A DNA stretch of 64,000 nt from Gnetum montanum. Lineage: Eukaryota > Streptophyta > Gnetopsida > Gnetales > Gnetaceae. Below, in pieces: positions 46,930 through 59,043 of the stretch. Where the stretch lies: contig MNCI01022611.1 in NCBI GenBank assembly GCA_015680685.1, positions 249,112 to 313,111 on the forward strand, given 5' to 3'. The notes beneath the pieces are model-generated. The model saw only the letters and a list, made by a program, of their open reading frames with translations. It made no database searches and had not been told where the DNA came from. Made by a program: the position numbers and the translations under genes. The first letter of the stretch is position 1. Every line of letters begins with the position of its first letter.

Positions 46930-49660
46930 TGGCGGTGGCTTCTCCATCAGTTGCTTCCTCTTGTCATCAAGCTTCTAAAATCTGTAACTATTTAGGAGCA
47001 CCTGAAGTTTCTCCTCCTCCATTCTCAAGTCATGTACCATCCATGCTTGTTGTGCAATGTGTGATGGAGTGGGTACATCCCATGAACATGGTAGCTATGA
47101 TAACATCTAATTGGCCTTGGCATATCATGTCATGAACTATCTTCATTCCTCCTCAAATGCTTTGGCCTTGGCTTGTAACTCATGATAGTCAGACAGTCTT
47201 TGGGCTGGGTTTGCTACAACATCTTTCTTCCTTCGGTAGCCAGCCTTAACTACTTCTAGTTTAGAGTTTTCCATCAAAATTTTTTGTAGAGCATCTTTTT
47301 GATGCAAAAACTCTTTTTCATACAATGTGTATGTGGCTACTACTTATTGTTCTAGCTCATTTTGAGGCTTGCCTATTGTGAACATGGCCAGGTTAGCATA
47401 ATGAAGGTTAGCTAACTCCATGTATTCTTTTAAATATTATATTTGTAGGTCTTTGTTTTATATTTCTGCTTGTTGAACATGAGCATAACTATCCAAGATG
47501 GATTACCAGCCTAGATTTTGTGTTAATATAGAATTGATTTAGGCTTTCACCATCTAGATTTCCTTTTCATTGATTTTTTATACATGCCCATCTATTCATG
47601 GAAATGTTCCTTGAGTCATTCATGCTTCCTAGCTTCATTCTACCATGCATTGATTTCAATAGTATATTTCTATCTAATTGTGCATACCTCCTTCATTGAG
47701 AGGATTTTGTTTTCTCTTACTAAGAGCTTATATCTTGGTTTACTCTCGTTAGTTATTTTCTCAACTGATGGATGCTCTCCTCCAAGATGTTCTTTTACTT
47801 TTCTATAGTAGTCAACTTGGTGTTGTTTGCAGTGAGTTGTTTATTTTCTTCTTATGTTGTGGTGAGTGCCTTAGCATGTTCATATGTCTACACTTTTGCT
47901 ACAGAGGGATTCCACACTATTCTATCCTTTTCATTTATCATCTACTTATTTTTCTTTATCAGGTGATTGATTTGTTCTATTCTAAATTGCTCTAGTTGGT
48001 TGAGTGTAATGTATTAAGTAGGATCTCTATGTTCAACCCTCAGAGTCGCAAGTTATTCTTGTAGTTTGATAAGTTCATTCTCTACATCCTCGACCCTGGT
48101 TTCTACCATGAATAGCTTATTCTTGGTTACTATTAACTTTGATTTTACTACAGTGACATCACTTGGGATGTCGAAAAGAGTTATTATTACTTACCTAGTC
48201 TACAGTAGTCTATCTAGCACATCTTCATGATTAGCAAGAGTCATTGAGGTACTAATTAACATTTGAGCATCCCTTACTCTAGTTAGATCAGCTGGTAACA
48301 CAATAGGTATGTTAAAGAATTTCTTGATGTGATCCTTGATTACTTCCATTGCTATTGATGCATCCTAGTGCTGCATCACCACAACTATGGCTCCTTCTTT
48401 TATTTCAAGAACCACTTGGGATGATGAAGCATTCTCATAAATTTGTTGTGACCATTGGGCATCTCCTTATGACTGCCATGATATCTATCCACTTATATGA
48501 TCTATGGAAATTATGGGCTAAATGATGCTATCAATAACTTTGTAGAGGTTGGCCTCCTCATGTGTTTCCCAACTGATAGTTTTGGCGATTTGTTGCAGAT
48601 GACTCGTGGATAACCTATAATCCTATGATGACTGATGGAACTTGCTATTATTGTTGCTCTTGTTGCTAATCATTGGGTCTTACTTGCTGTTGTTGTTCAG
48701 TAGTTAGTGTGGTTTTCTTGACATTTGTTTATTCTTCCACTTGATCTTTCTTTGGTGGTGCTAGCTTTAGCATTTTAGCATATGATGCATTCTTAGCCTT
48801 CTTGAGGATGTCATGGGTGTATCCCAGGATTTCAACATGTTTTGATAGTTTCTTTATTAGACAAGGGAATGGAGGTGTTAACTTCCCTACCTTCTTTCTT
48901 TGAATTGTGTTTGAATTTCCATGAAGTAGAGTTATGCAAGGTTTGCATTATACTTTCCCATTAGGATCCTACTTTTTATGGTTGCATATTTGGATAGCTT
49001 GTTTAATCTTTTTGTGGGAAACATGTGATAGGTGCCAATTTTAAAATAGATTCTCTCCTCTAAAGCTAGCTCATTATATTCATTATCTTCCTTGCCATAT
49101 GCTCTTTTTAGCCATAGTTTTTGGGTTTTTGTGTTTAATCTTGTGGATAAATGTGATACTTTTGCCCCTTTATTAGGCACATTTAGGACTTCAGCTATCA
49201 CCTTAACTAAGTATGAAATGAAGACTCCCTCAATGTTGACCATTGCATCTTCTTCTTTGTTATGCTTAAATTGATAGGTCTTCCCTAAATACCATTTGCC
49301 ACTATTTAAAAGTATGGACCATAACGGTGATGCTTGGAGTTGCGTCCTTATTGCTTTTGGAACATATTTCATGAATAAACAAAAGCTCATCTCCATGATT
49401 ACTATGGTTAGGAGCATCTTTTCTTAGATTATTTAGAGGCATTCTTGTGACAGCATGACGTGCTATCCTTGTGCTTGTGGTTTTTTCACCTCCCCTAAGG
49501 CCAAATGTTTGATAGTAGGAGTTTCTTGATGGATGCTGAAGGATTGAGCCTCTTACTCTGCATGTTTTGCTTACGATCCTTGTTCTCTAATTCAACCTCT
49601 CCCTTAGCCTCATGGTCTTTTGCATGTAGGTTGTGAGGGTCCTCTTGTTGCTCCTCTCTT
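46930..49660 (-). pseudogene. Extra (env-position) ORF of element 4
   Basis: The N-terminal side (48932-49417, 161 residues open) contains LYLG-like GKWYLGKTYQFKHNKEEDAM, ISYLVKVIAEVLNVPNKGAK, LALEERIYFKIGTYHMFP and RLNKLSKYATIKSRI. After frame changes, a Glu/Lys/Gln/Leu-rich coiled-coil-like section follows (for example 47143-47325, with KDALQKILMENSKLEVV). The ORF lies between integrase plus spacer and the 3' LTR, where Athila elements carry their env-like gene. No signal peptide or membrane segment could be established. Function unknown. Confidence 0.6.
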
Positions 49661-51800
49661 CAGGGCCATCTACAATCATCAAGGATTTAGAAATTATTAG
49701 ATTAAATTCTTAGCTTATTATGATTGCAGAGTTTGAAAAATTTTCCAAAAGAAACCTCATAGGTATTAACTTTTATATAACCCTTCACAATTATCCATTT
49801 TGTTCTTGTTTATGGCTCATAATAGTGGGTATGATGTATTAAGAGGATTATTTAAGTATTTCTGGTGTTAATGTGATTGATTTCTATTAAAAGATTTCAA
49901 TTTTTCCTTCATACCTACCCTTATAATACCATTTAGGTGTTGGAAAATTTTGACTCAAATTGTAATAATATCACACCAAGCACACCCCCATGACTAATTT
50001 GAGAACTTTGGGATCAACAAGGTTCAAGAATGATGAAAATTAGAGCTGTAAGTGTGGAGTTATGGGTGTTGGAAGTTGGGAGGTTAGAGCTAAGAGTTTA
50101 GAAGAAAAATAGCAAAAACTCCTTTGGCCTCAAAAGTGAAAAATGAAAAAATTTCATTAATTCCCTGTGTATATACAGTTTTTGTGGGCCACAATATTGA
50201 AGATCTGATATTGTGGAGACTCTGATATTAGAGGTGAAATTTTAAAATTATTTTGATAAAATCTGATGAACAAAAATGAATGATTTTGAATGTTTGGAAA
50301 GTATGGAACATGTTGAGAGGGTCATGGGCTATGAATGATGCATATTTTTCAAAAATTTGGCATAGAAAGTTCATCAAGAAGGAATCTTGACTATGAAAGT
50401 CCATTGGATGTTGGTAAGATGGATGAGATGGAAAATGAATTCATGTTTTTGAAATAGATATTTTGAATATTAAAGGAATTTTTTATTGATATTTATTATT
50501 GTTGGAAGGCTCAAGATGATGTGGAATTACTTGCCAAGAATAATATACATCTGTTATACAAGTGGGTCCTCCACAAAGCAGGCTCCAACCCTTAGTGCCC
50601 TTATATAACCATGCTTAAAAGTGTCCTTAGGCACTCAAGGAGTTGAATGTAATGCATACCTATTTAGAAAAACACACATGTTAGTATTACCAACTTGGAA
50701 AAATTACACTATGTTATACAAAACCATAAGTTATGATTATTCATATAGTGAGATGAATTGGACTTAGAAGGGATTGTAGAAATCGGGATGTGAGGTGTCT
50801 TACCATAGGCATGATGAATTCTTGTGTTTTATTGGTGGTTAAAGTAATCATTAGTCTACCTATCTAAGATTCAAACCAACTCCAAACTACATTCCAGTGA
50901 CATCACATTGTTTAATATCTTGGAATTATGAATGTAAGACTATGACATTTGTAAGGAGTATCATCACTTGGCGTATTGTCCAAAGGAAGGAGTTATTTAT
51001 TGTACTTATATTTTTTAGATTCCTTAAAAGCTACCTACCTTCATGCATGGGTAACATGTCTTTTGAGTGAGACCCCTAGAAATTTATTCTATGCATAAGA
51101 TTTATTTTTATTTATGTCAACCTTACTAGAGGACTACCTTTAGGCATGGGTAACATGTCTTTCCAGTGACATGGTACGGCAATACTTATTTTACCCTTAC
51201 TTCCATTTTTCATTAGATCTACAAGGATATAATACAACCTAAGCAATAAGATAAAACTAACAAAAGTAATCAAAGAAAGTCCACAAAGTTCCTTGATGTC
51301 ACATCCTTGACATTTCCTCTTAGTTCTTCACTTTTTGGTCCAAGCATAATGATCACAAGTTTATTCTTAGTTTTATGATGGGAAGAATATCATTAGGGCC
51401 ATGATAAGAACCTCTTATTAATGGAATGGATGGATGAATGTTTTGGTCTCACTGTGCAAATAATTAGTCCCTGATGACTTGATAACATAGGGAAATCTTC
51501 ACCTTATTGGACTACATCTTGCCTTATTCTTAATGTGTTTTATTAGCACTCAAAATTATTTACAAAGGAAATGAAAACAAAGTATGAAAAAGATAGTAAA
51601 AACTGAAAAAAGATGTAAATAATGAAAAATGCCAAAGAATGAAAAATCATTAAAGAATTGAAAAATGTAAAAGAACATAAAAAATTTAAGAAAAAGTATA
51701 AAGAATGAGAAAATATCAAAGAATGTGAAAAAATGGAAACAAAATGAAATATTTAGTGAAGTACCTATGGTTCCATATTAACATCCCCATGACTGTCATT
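49661..51800 (-). other. Spacer between integrase and extra ORF in element 4
   Basis: Non-coding and AT-rich. It includes an A-rich stretch around 51590-51740 (repeated GAAAAA and AATG words) and CAATATTG/TGATATTG words near 50190-50230 that resemble the U3 words of related LTRs. No gene recognised. Confidence 0.5.
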
Positions 51801-52496
51801 AGGATTGGTTAAATGGAAGATAGAATTCGTAGATGATGATTGGGTAGATTCCTTGGAATATTTGTAATAGAATTTCAGTTGTTGGTTATTGATAAGAATA
51901 CGCTTATGTGGACAGGATGGGTGGTAGATATATAAGACATTAAATGGATAAGTGGCTTGAATAATGTATGGTCCCTTCCAAAGTGTCTAAAATTTAGCTT
52001 TTTGGGGTAGATGATTAGGAATACATTAAAAGACCTTATTATTTGGTTGTATAGTTATGTGCCTAAGTTTGGAGTAATGCTTATGGAATTTATTGCTCAT
52101 GAGTGTTATGAGCCTGTTCTCATCTAAAAGATTCAAATTCATGAGGTGTTCTTTTTGGGCTAATCTTAGATCATGATCAAGTTCATTGGTAGTAGCTAGA
52201 GTGAAGCTCTGCTTGGATTGGGAGCATCAACAACTTGCTATAAACTAACTCATATGGTGAGTACTCTATAGGTCATTTCTAGGATGTCCTATAGGCCCAT
52301 AGAGCATCATTCATTTTAGTGCTATAGTCCTTTCTAAACCTACTAACCATCCTAGTGAGTATCCTAGTAATTTCTTGGTTAGTAACTTTGGCTTGACCAT
52401 TTGCTTGGTGATGATATCGTGTTGTTAGCTTATGGTTCATCCCATGTTGTTGCATGAGCTTTTTGAATGTAGCACCAATGAAGTGAGTCTTGTTCT
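51801..52496 (-). pseudogene. Integrase of element 4, C-terminal part
   Basis: The minus-strand piece reads THFIGATFKKLMQQHG, LTTRYHHQANGQAKVTNQEI (catalytic Glu changed to Lys), then RILTRMV and MNDALWAYRTS (52279-52491). It joins the part at 55304-55760 once the insertion is removed. Sequence left of 52279 probably holds the remaining integrase C-terminus but is too decayed to trace. Confidence 0.75.
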
Positions 52497-52619
52497 TGTT
52501 GGCACATTTGGCCATTCCATGGAATAGTTGGAATATTTTATTTAAAATTGGAATAATCTATGGTTGTAAATTTATAGCTTTAGTGTTGTGGGTTAATAGG
52601 TATTTTTGGAGAAGTAATC

Positions 52620-53640
52620 CACTGGTAAATAATTTTGATGTTGAGGCCTTCTTGGAAAATAAAATGCCAAATTATTCCTTTATTGAAGATTGGAATAGCA
52701 AACAAAGGATGAGATTATTTACCGCAAAAAGCATACTCCCTGTTACTGTTGGAAAAATAGACACCACCGTGGATAATGGATTTTTAAGTTCTATGCCTAA
52801 GCTTTATGGTCCAGTTAAGAGTTGGAAGCATGCAGAAGATCTAACGAATGGACTACCAATAGGTTTTGAATTTCATTTGATAAATTTAAATTTACGAAAG
52901 ATGAGAAGGTTTCTATTGTAGATGAACCCGAATTTCCGCAAGTTGAGAAGCCCATTGAAAATGTTGCTGAAATACAAAAACTTTGAAATACAAAACTAGA
53001 TGCTATGGTTTTTGAGCTTTTGGGCATCACCGGCAAATACGTCGTCTGGTACCTACTTGGAATCGTGCCCGTGCATCGGCTAGATCTACGGATCGATGTT
53101 GTTGGACGCAGCTGCAGCCAGCTTGCCGAAGGCCGAGAATAGTGAGCTCGAGTTCATGGAGGGCATAGAGGCCCTTTTCCACAACTGAGCTGTATTGAGC
53201 AGGTTTTTGGCAATAATCGTGTACGGACTGTGCAAGAAGAACTCGGGCCAGTCTAGGGTAGAGCGCAGCGTGCTCATCTTTGATTTTGGCGGTGGCACCT
53301 ACGGCTTGTTCAAGATCATTGGAAAGATGGATTTTAGAAGAACGGGCACCTGTTTGATGCAATAAACAAGTTTGGGCTTCCGCCTGTAACAGTAGCTAAT
53401 GATTCAAAATCCCTGGTGGACGTTGCTTGAAGGGTCTGTATTAAATGTTGGTGGAAAATTTCATAAGTCAGAAATTTTACCAGTTGCCACAGATGGACGC
53501 TATGTACGGAAGGCAGTGAAAATATACGAAGCGATGATCAATTTGCTCTGCTCAAGGATATCAAACACCTTGCAAAATTTCTGTTATAATCATAAAAAAC
53601 TGAAGAGCATTTGTGAGAAGTGAAGGTTACAATAGTTGTA
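52620..53640 (+). pseudogene. Cluster of gene-like fragments within the TG...CA insertion
   Basis: An open stretch from about 52610 to 52921 (VEAFLENKMPNYSFIEDWN, GPVKSWKHAEDLTNGLPIGF) has no family I recognise. A GC-richer part (53040-53340) holds the HSP70-like piece. Downstream, FDAINKFGLPPVTVANDSKS and VNVGGKFHKSEILPVATDG are also unassigned. Frames change between pieces, so this is not an intact gene. Confidence 0.4.
53211..53325 (+). pseudogene. HSP70 ATPase-domain fragment
   Basis: The plus-strand reading AIIVYGLCKKNSGQS, then VERSVLIFDFGGGTYGLFKI, corresponds to the HSP70 block A-I-A-Y-G-L-D-K-K ... N-V-L-I-F-D-L-G-G-G-T-F-D-V, which contains the second phosphate-binding motif. The surrounding sequence does not continue the HSP70 alignment in order, so it is a short rearranged remnant. 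Confidence 0.6.
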
Positions 53641-54008
53641 GATTCTTATGGAACACACGGCGACCTTTCCTAATGCGGTGGCAGAGCCCTCTCCCGTGAT
53701 GGTAGTTGGTAACGATTTTTGGTAAGGCAAGATAATTCAGAATTAGTTGCTGGCAGTTACAGGATTGGTGCCTTCACATTCAGACTCATATTTCGAGCCA
53801 TCACCGAATTTAAAATACTATTTCCAGGGGTACAAGAACAGATAAATTATTTTCCACTACCACCAATGTCTACACCCCAAGGTTAAATATTATATTATAT
53901 TTTTATGAAAAAATTTATTAGGGCTTAATGACATTTAGTATTTAAAATTTTAATAAAATAATTAAATTAAACTAGAGATTTTGGATTTATTTTAATAAAT
54001 AAATAAAT

Positions 54009-54382
54009 NNNNNNNNNNNNNNNNNNNNNNNNNNNNNNNNNNNNNNNNNNNNNNNNNNNNNNNNNNNNNNNNNNNNNNNNNNNNNNNNNNNNNNNNNNNN
54101 NNNNNNNNNNNNNNNNNNNNNNNNNNNNNNNNNNNNNNNNNNNNNNNNNNNNNNNNNNNNNNNNNNNNNNNNNNNNNNNNNNNNNNNNNNNNNNNNNNNN
54201 NNNNNNNNNNNNNNNNNNNNNNNNNNNNNNNNNNNNNNNNNNNNNNNNNNNNNNNNNNNNNNNNNNNNNNNNNNNNNNNNNNNNNNNNNNNNNNNNNNNN
54301 NNNNNNNNNNNNNNNNNNNNNNNNNNNNNNNNNNNNNNNNNNNNNNNNNNNNNNNNNNNNNNNNNNNNNNNNNNNNNNNNNN
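54009..54382. other. Assembly gap (374 Ns)
   Basis: A run of N inside the TG...CA insertion. Open frames predicted across it are artefacts. The true length may differ. Confidence 0.99.
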
Positions 54383-55303
54383 GAAATTTCTATTAAAATT
54401 TTTCCATAGAAGCACTTGTGTTTAAAAGCCTTAAGAGAATTTAGTAGTAAATTGTTATTGTGCAATGTATAGAAACTGCTATTGGGATTGTTATAAGAGA
54501 GCCTCTGCTTGTAGTCATGCCGTTGAACAATTTAGTAGTTAAGAGGGTTCAGAAAATCTTTGGTATTTTGATGGGACCAGAATAGCTTCTTTTTATCTTT
54601 AAAGTGAATTTCCATATTATTTCAATCAGAAATTATCAAGTCTGATTTTGTTGAATGCAATCATTGACATCTATTATCTAGCCAAAATGGGGTCTCGTAC
54701 GTGGTAGTTTACACAACAATTTCTGGTAGCATTGTAGGATTGTCTTGAAGAAATTGCTTGTTTGAGCCTTGGAAGTTTGAATAATTCGTAGATATTGAAT
54801 TTGGGATAGCTTTATTGTGAAGTGTTTACTCGTGTCATTTTACCTTGTTTAAATATTTGAGGTCCACACAAATCTGCTTTCTTTTCTGTATATTTCCATC
54901 AAATATTGCTCTATTTCTTGTGGAACTATCTCTTTCTCTGGGGAAAATTAGGAGTAGATTTGCGGAGTTGTGCTCAAATGTTTTTGAAAAATTTTATTTG
55001 TTACAAGTAGGTATTATAAGGACTGCATAGACTAGGCAGTTGAACAAAATAGGAAACTTTCAACAACTCACAGTACTTGGCAAAGTTGGCTGACTCTCTT
55101 TAAAGTAAGTCATTTGTAGTTTACACACAACACAATCATTACATTTCACACAACCGCATGCCGCAACAGCACACACACATACTCACATTAACTACTAAGT
55201 TTATTTGGAGGTATCTGGGCCTTGGTGTTGCCAGAGACTAGCAGGCACCTAAATCCTGTTCGAGAACACTCGTTGGTGGTCGTGTCCCAAACGGTCGCCA
55301 ACA

Positions 55304-55760
55304 GTTCTCTAATATGAGCATTCGTAGTACTCCAAATTTATTCACCACATGCTGTTGGAAAATTGTGGTAGTTGTCTTTGCTGTACAGTCTTTAATTTTT
55401 ACTACCTCTACCCACTTCATATAGTAATCCACAGTCACAATTATGTATCCTTTTTCATTCAACACTAGTGTTATGGATCCCATAAAATCAATTCCCCATA
55501 TGTCAAAAGGTTCAAGTGGCTATATTCATTATTGTGGCCCTTTATATCTAGCTGTAATTCCTCCATCTCTTTGGCATTGCTCACAAGATTACATAAAAGT
55601 GTAAGAATCCTTGAACAAAGTAGGCCAAAAGTAGCCTACCATCATCAGTTTGAGTGTTGTTCTACACCTTGCATAGTGACCACCACATGGGCATCTTGTA
55701 AGACTCTTTGTTGGTGACATTCTGACACACACCATTTGATGAGCCTATCTACATAAATCT
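55304..55760 (-). pseudogene. Integrase of element 4, N-terminal part
   Basis: The minus strand gives a decayed HHCC region (around 55560-55720, with CQRCQ- and HVVVT-like remnants) and the core strand GSITLVLNEKGYIIVTVDYY followed by MKWVEVVKIKDCTAKTT and NKFGVLRMLI, ending at the codon for the second catalytic Asp, where the insertion lies. It matches the integrase of element 2. Confidence 0.75.
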
Positions 55761-57450
55761 TGTATAGATTGTCATTAATTTCGATATATCTTTTTGCTAT
55801 GTGAAGGAATTGTTCTCATTACTTCTTAGTCCATTTAGTAGGAAGCTCTTGTGTTGATAGATAAGTCAGATATTCTACAGTCTATGGCTTCCTTATTGCA
55901 CTTACAACTTGTACTATTTTGGTAAATAGATCTTCACTAGGGAATTGGTTTGATAAAGGTTCTACTTGATCTTTGGAATTACATTTTAGCCTTGATAGAT
56001 GATCAGGTACTACATTTCCTATTTCCTTTTTGTTGATAATCATGATGTCAAATTTTTGTAGGATGACAAGCTATCTTATTACTCTAGGACTAACTACTGG
56101 TTTATTCATAAGAAATTGAATGACACTATGCTTAGTATTTACATAGATCTAATACCTAAGCATGTAATGTCTAAACTTCTGAAGTGCATACACCATGGCC
56201 ATTAGCTCCTTTCTTGTTGTGGTGCAGTTTAACTGTCCTCCAATGATGTTCTAGCTAGCACAATGTATATAGTAAGGTCTTTTTTGATCATCTAATTATG
56301 TCAATACTGCACCAAGCACATAGTTGGAAGCATCATTCATGATGTGAAAAGGTTTGGACTAATCTAAAGCTTAAAGGATTAGTGTTTCCACTAGTTTTTG
56401 TTTTAGGGCTTCAAATGCCTTTTTACATGATGTTGTCCATTTGAAGGATATATCCTTCTTCGTGAGTTCCACAAGCAGTTTTGCTATCTTTGAAAATTTT
56501 TTTATGAATCTTTTATAATATTCCATGTGACCTAAGAAAGATCTGACATCTTTCACTATCTATGACCTTTGAGTGATATTCTATATGACCCTAATCTTGT
56601 CAGGATCTACCTTAACATATTTTTGAGAGATTTTATGTTCCAACACTATACCGTCTTGGACCATGAGATGGCTCTTCTGCTAGTTGAGCTTAAGGTTGGT
56701 TTCTACACATCTTTTTAGTACCTGCTCTAGCTAGTCTAGTGCTTGATTGAAATCCAGCTCATATGTTAAAAAATCATCCATAAATACTTCTACACCATTT
56801 TCTATTTTCTTTTAGAACATGCTTAGTACTAGTCTTTAGAAGCTGGCTAGTGCATTGCAAAGATTGAAGGGCATATGCTTGTAGGCAAATGTTCCTCATG
56901 GACTAGTGAATGTTATTTTCTCCTAGTCTTTAGGTGCAATGCAGATCTGATTGTATTCACTGTATCCATCCAGAAAACTATAATATTAATGTCCTACAAT
57001 GATGTCTAGGACTTGATTAACAAATGATAGAGGGAAATGATCCTTGAATGCAGCAATGTTCAACATATAGAAGTCAACATAGACTCCTCATTTATTCCCC
57101 TTATTTGGAATAATCACTAAAGCACTAATCCATTCACTATTCACAATAGGATAATGATTCTACCTTTAGCAATCTTTCTAGCTCTTACTTAACTACTTCT
57201 TTTATTTTAGGATTATGCCTTGGTTGGGGGTTGGCATCTTAGTTTGACTGTAGAATCAATATATATTTGATGTTGACAAATTCTTGGATCAGTTCTCATG
57301 ATTTGATCGTAAGACCATGTAAAGGCTTTGGGCCATTTGTTTATCACCTCTAGCAACTTCCTTTTCTATTCTTCTGTTAAAGTGATGTTGATTATTATTG
57401 GCTTTTTGTTGTAAAAAATGCATATTCCAATGTGGTTGGTAGGGACTTTA
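55761..57450 (-). pseudogene. Reverse transcriptase and RNase H of element 4
   Basis: The open piece 56371-56556 reads VRSFLGHMEYYKRFIKKFSK and then DISFKWTTSCKKAFEALKQK, the RT thumb/connection. Going right, remnants of the MDDF box (around 56780), F-x-D-G-Y-S-E-Y-N-Q (56960) and the pre-RT S-Y-D-Q-I-type start (57310) can be read across stops. Left of 56370 are RNase H remnants, including an N-C-T-T-T-R-K-E-like block (56200). Confidence 0.7.
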
Positions 57451-58170
57451 GTTCCAATGGTTCTAGTTTCATAGTGTTTGGAATCTCCAAGTGTCCCTAG
57501 CTTACCTCTTCTTCTTAATTTGTTTGTGGATAGGAGTGCCCTTCCCTTAATTGTTCTAACTTATTAGTCTCTTCAACGTAGGGACTAACAATTTGTTCTA
57601 CTAGCTCCATGTATTTATTAGATTCAATATTTTCATTTTTGATTAGCCACTGGGTGTTTTTTTGTTGTGTGGTTGCTGCATATAGACATTTTTGCACACA
57701 TATTTGTTCTACACACCTATTGCATGCCTTGATATCCTCTCACCTCATAGCTAATATTCTTTAAATGAAATTGCACCCATTATCGTTGTATATAATACAT
57801 GAAACTCTCCGTCTTTGTATAATAATAGCTTCATATTCCTTAGAAATCTCCAAGGACAAGTCATGAATTCCAAGCTTAGCATCAACAGTGCTAAGCCAAG
57901 CTCTTTCCATGATAATTGGAAATTTTCCCTTATTTTTCCCTACATGAATAACTAGAAAATCCACAAAGTAAGACTAGCCATTGATGGTTGTAATTACATC
58001 ATCCACTTGTCCTAGTGGAATTGTGATTGATTGGTCTACAAGCTCTAATTAGATGTTACTCTTCCTTAGCGATAGTATATTCTAAGCCTGATACATGTCT
58101 TGTGAGATCAGGTTCACTCGTCACTCAGAATCAAGTAGAGTTTTACATGGTTTTTGTCTTGCTATCTGAA
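57451..58170 (-). pseudogene. Protease region of element 4
   Basis: The piece 57761-57964 reads DFLVIHVGKNKGKFPIIMER, AWLSTVDAKLGIHDLSLEIS, as in the proteases of elements 1 and 2. The active-site side is at 58121-58150, where KTLLDSE is followed by a stop in place of Gly-x-x-V-N. Confidence 0.7.
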
Positions 58171-59024
58171 GGTAAACTAAGGAACTTCCTGGATCAATTT
58201 GCTTTTGTGGAAGGGCTTCTACCTTTATCCAATGAGTGATCGTTTGAATATGCATGACAATTATGATATTTGAATTTGATGAAGAAGGAAACTTGTTATG
58301 TTGAGGAGAATTCAATGTGGATGGGGTGGAAGTAGATGTGCTCCCCATTTGTCAAATCTTTTTAGGACTTGTTTGAAAGAACAGTCATTTCCTAGGTTGT
58401 GATTTGTATGTGATCACCTCCTCTTGTGTACTAACTATCCTTGTTGCACTTTTCTACTGTGGTTGTGATGGTAGTTCCCCTTGCATGATAAGGGGTGGCA
58501 TTAGTGGTAAAGGATTCAGATGTTGGTTTGAACTAGCTACAGATGGATGCATGTATGAGTTTGGATTCATTCTTGGCTGTGTTGGTTTGTGGTACTCAGT
58601 TGGGTAGTATTATGAAGTTTAGATAGCTACATTACTATAAGAGATTGGATGTTGGACATGATATCCATATGGATTTGATAGTTGATATGGATACTATTAG
58701 CATGGTGGTGGCATAACCCATGATTGGGATTGTTGCCATTACTGATGGTACTGCTTTTGTGACTATGGAAAATCTAGATGATAAGGATTAGCATGAGAAT
58801 ATGTGATTCTTATTTATATTAGCATCACCCATTCTTAATCATCATTGATTATATCACAACCCCTTTTTGTCTCCTTGGCAAGTGATAAGGTATCCTTGTT
58901 TGAAGCCGTGTTGTCATTTAAGAAGTTTGGTTAAGTATGCTTACTTATTTAGGTTATGAGTTTTAACTTTGAATTTTCATACAATGGACTTTGTAAAATC
59001 AATTACTTAGCATACATTGACTAG
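58171..59024 (-). pseudogene. gag remnant of element 4 (C-terminal tail only)
   Basis: Between the protease and the primer site only about 850 bases remain, against about 2600 in element 1. The visible part (58121-58800) matches the Pro/Gln/Tyr-rich gag tail of element 1 (2155-2790). The gag core with P-S-H-G-Y-S and the charged N-terminus are absent. Confidence 0.6.
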
Positions 59025-59043
59025 TGCTTGGTAATGGTGCTAA
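59025..59043 (-). other. Primer binding site of element 4
   Basis: The minus strand reads TTAGCACCATTACCAAGCA next to the LTR at 59044, the same type as in elements 1-3 with more transitions. Confidence 0.7.

Larger units (their letters stand above)
52497..55303. mobile_element. TG...CA insertion inside the integrase of element 4
   Basis: Flanked by GTTCT (52492-52496 and 55304-55308). Its ends TGTTGGC and GCCAACA are perfect 7-base inverted repeats, as in LTR elements. It is 2807 bases long including the 374 Ns. No primer site, gag or pol was recognised. It contains gene-like fragments, including an HSP70-like one. It may be a long solo LTR or a non-autonomous LTR element carrying captured host sequence. 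Confidence 0.75.

Noticed and set aside
53027-53362. 111-residue minus-strand ORF in the TG...CA insertion
   Set aside because: The HSP70-like reading is on the opposite strand; the minus-strand frame shows no domain and is likely a shadow of the GC-richer captured segment.
53987-54465. ORFs spanning the N run
   Set aside because: They consist almost entirely of unknown bases.
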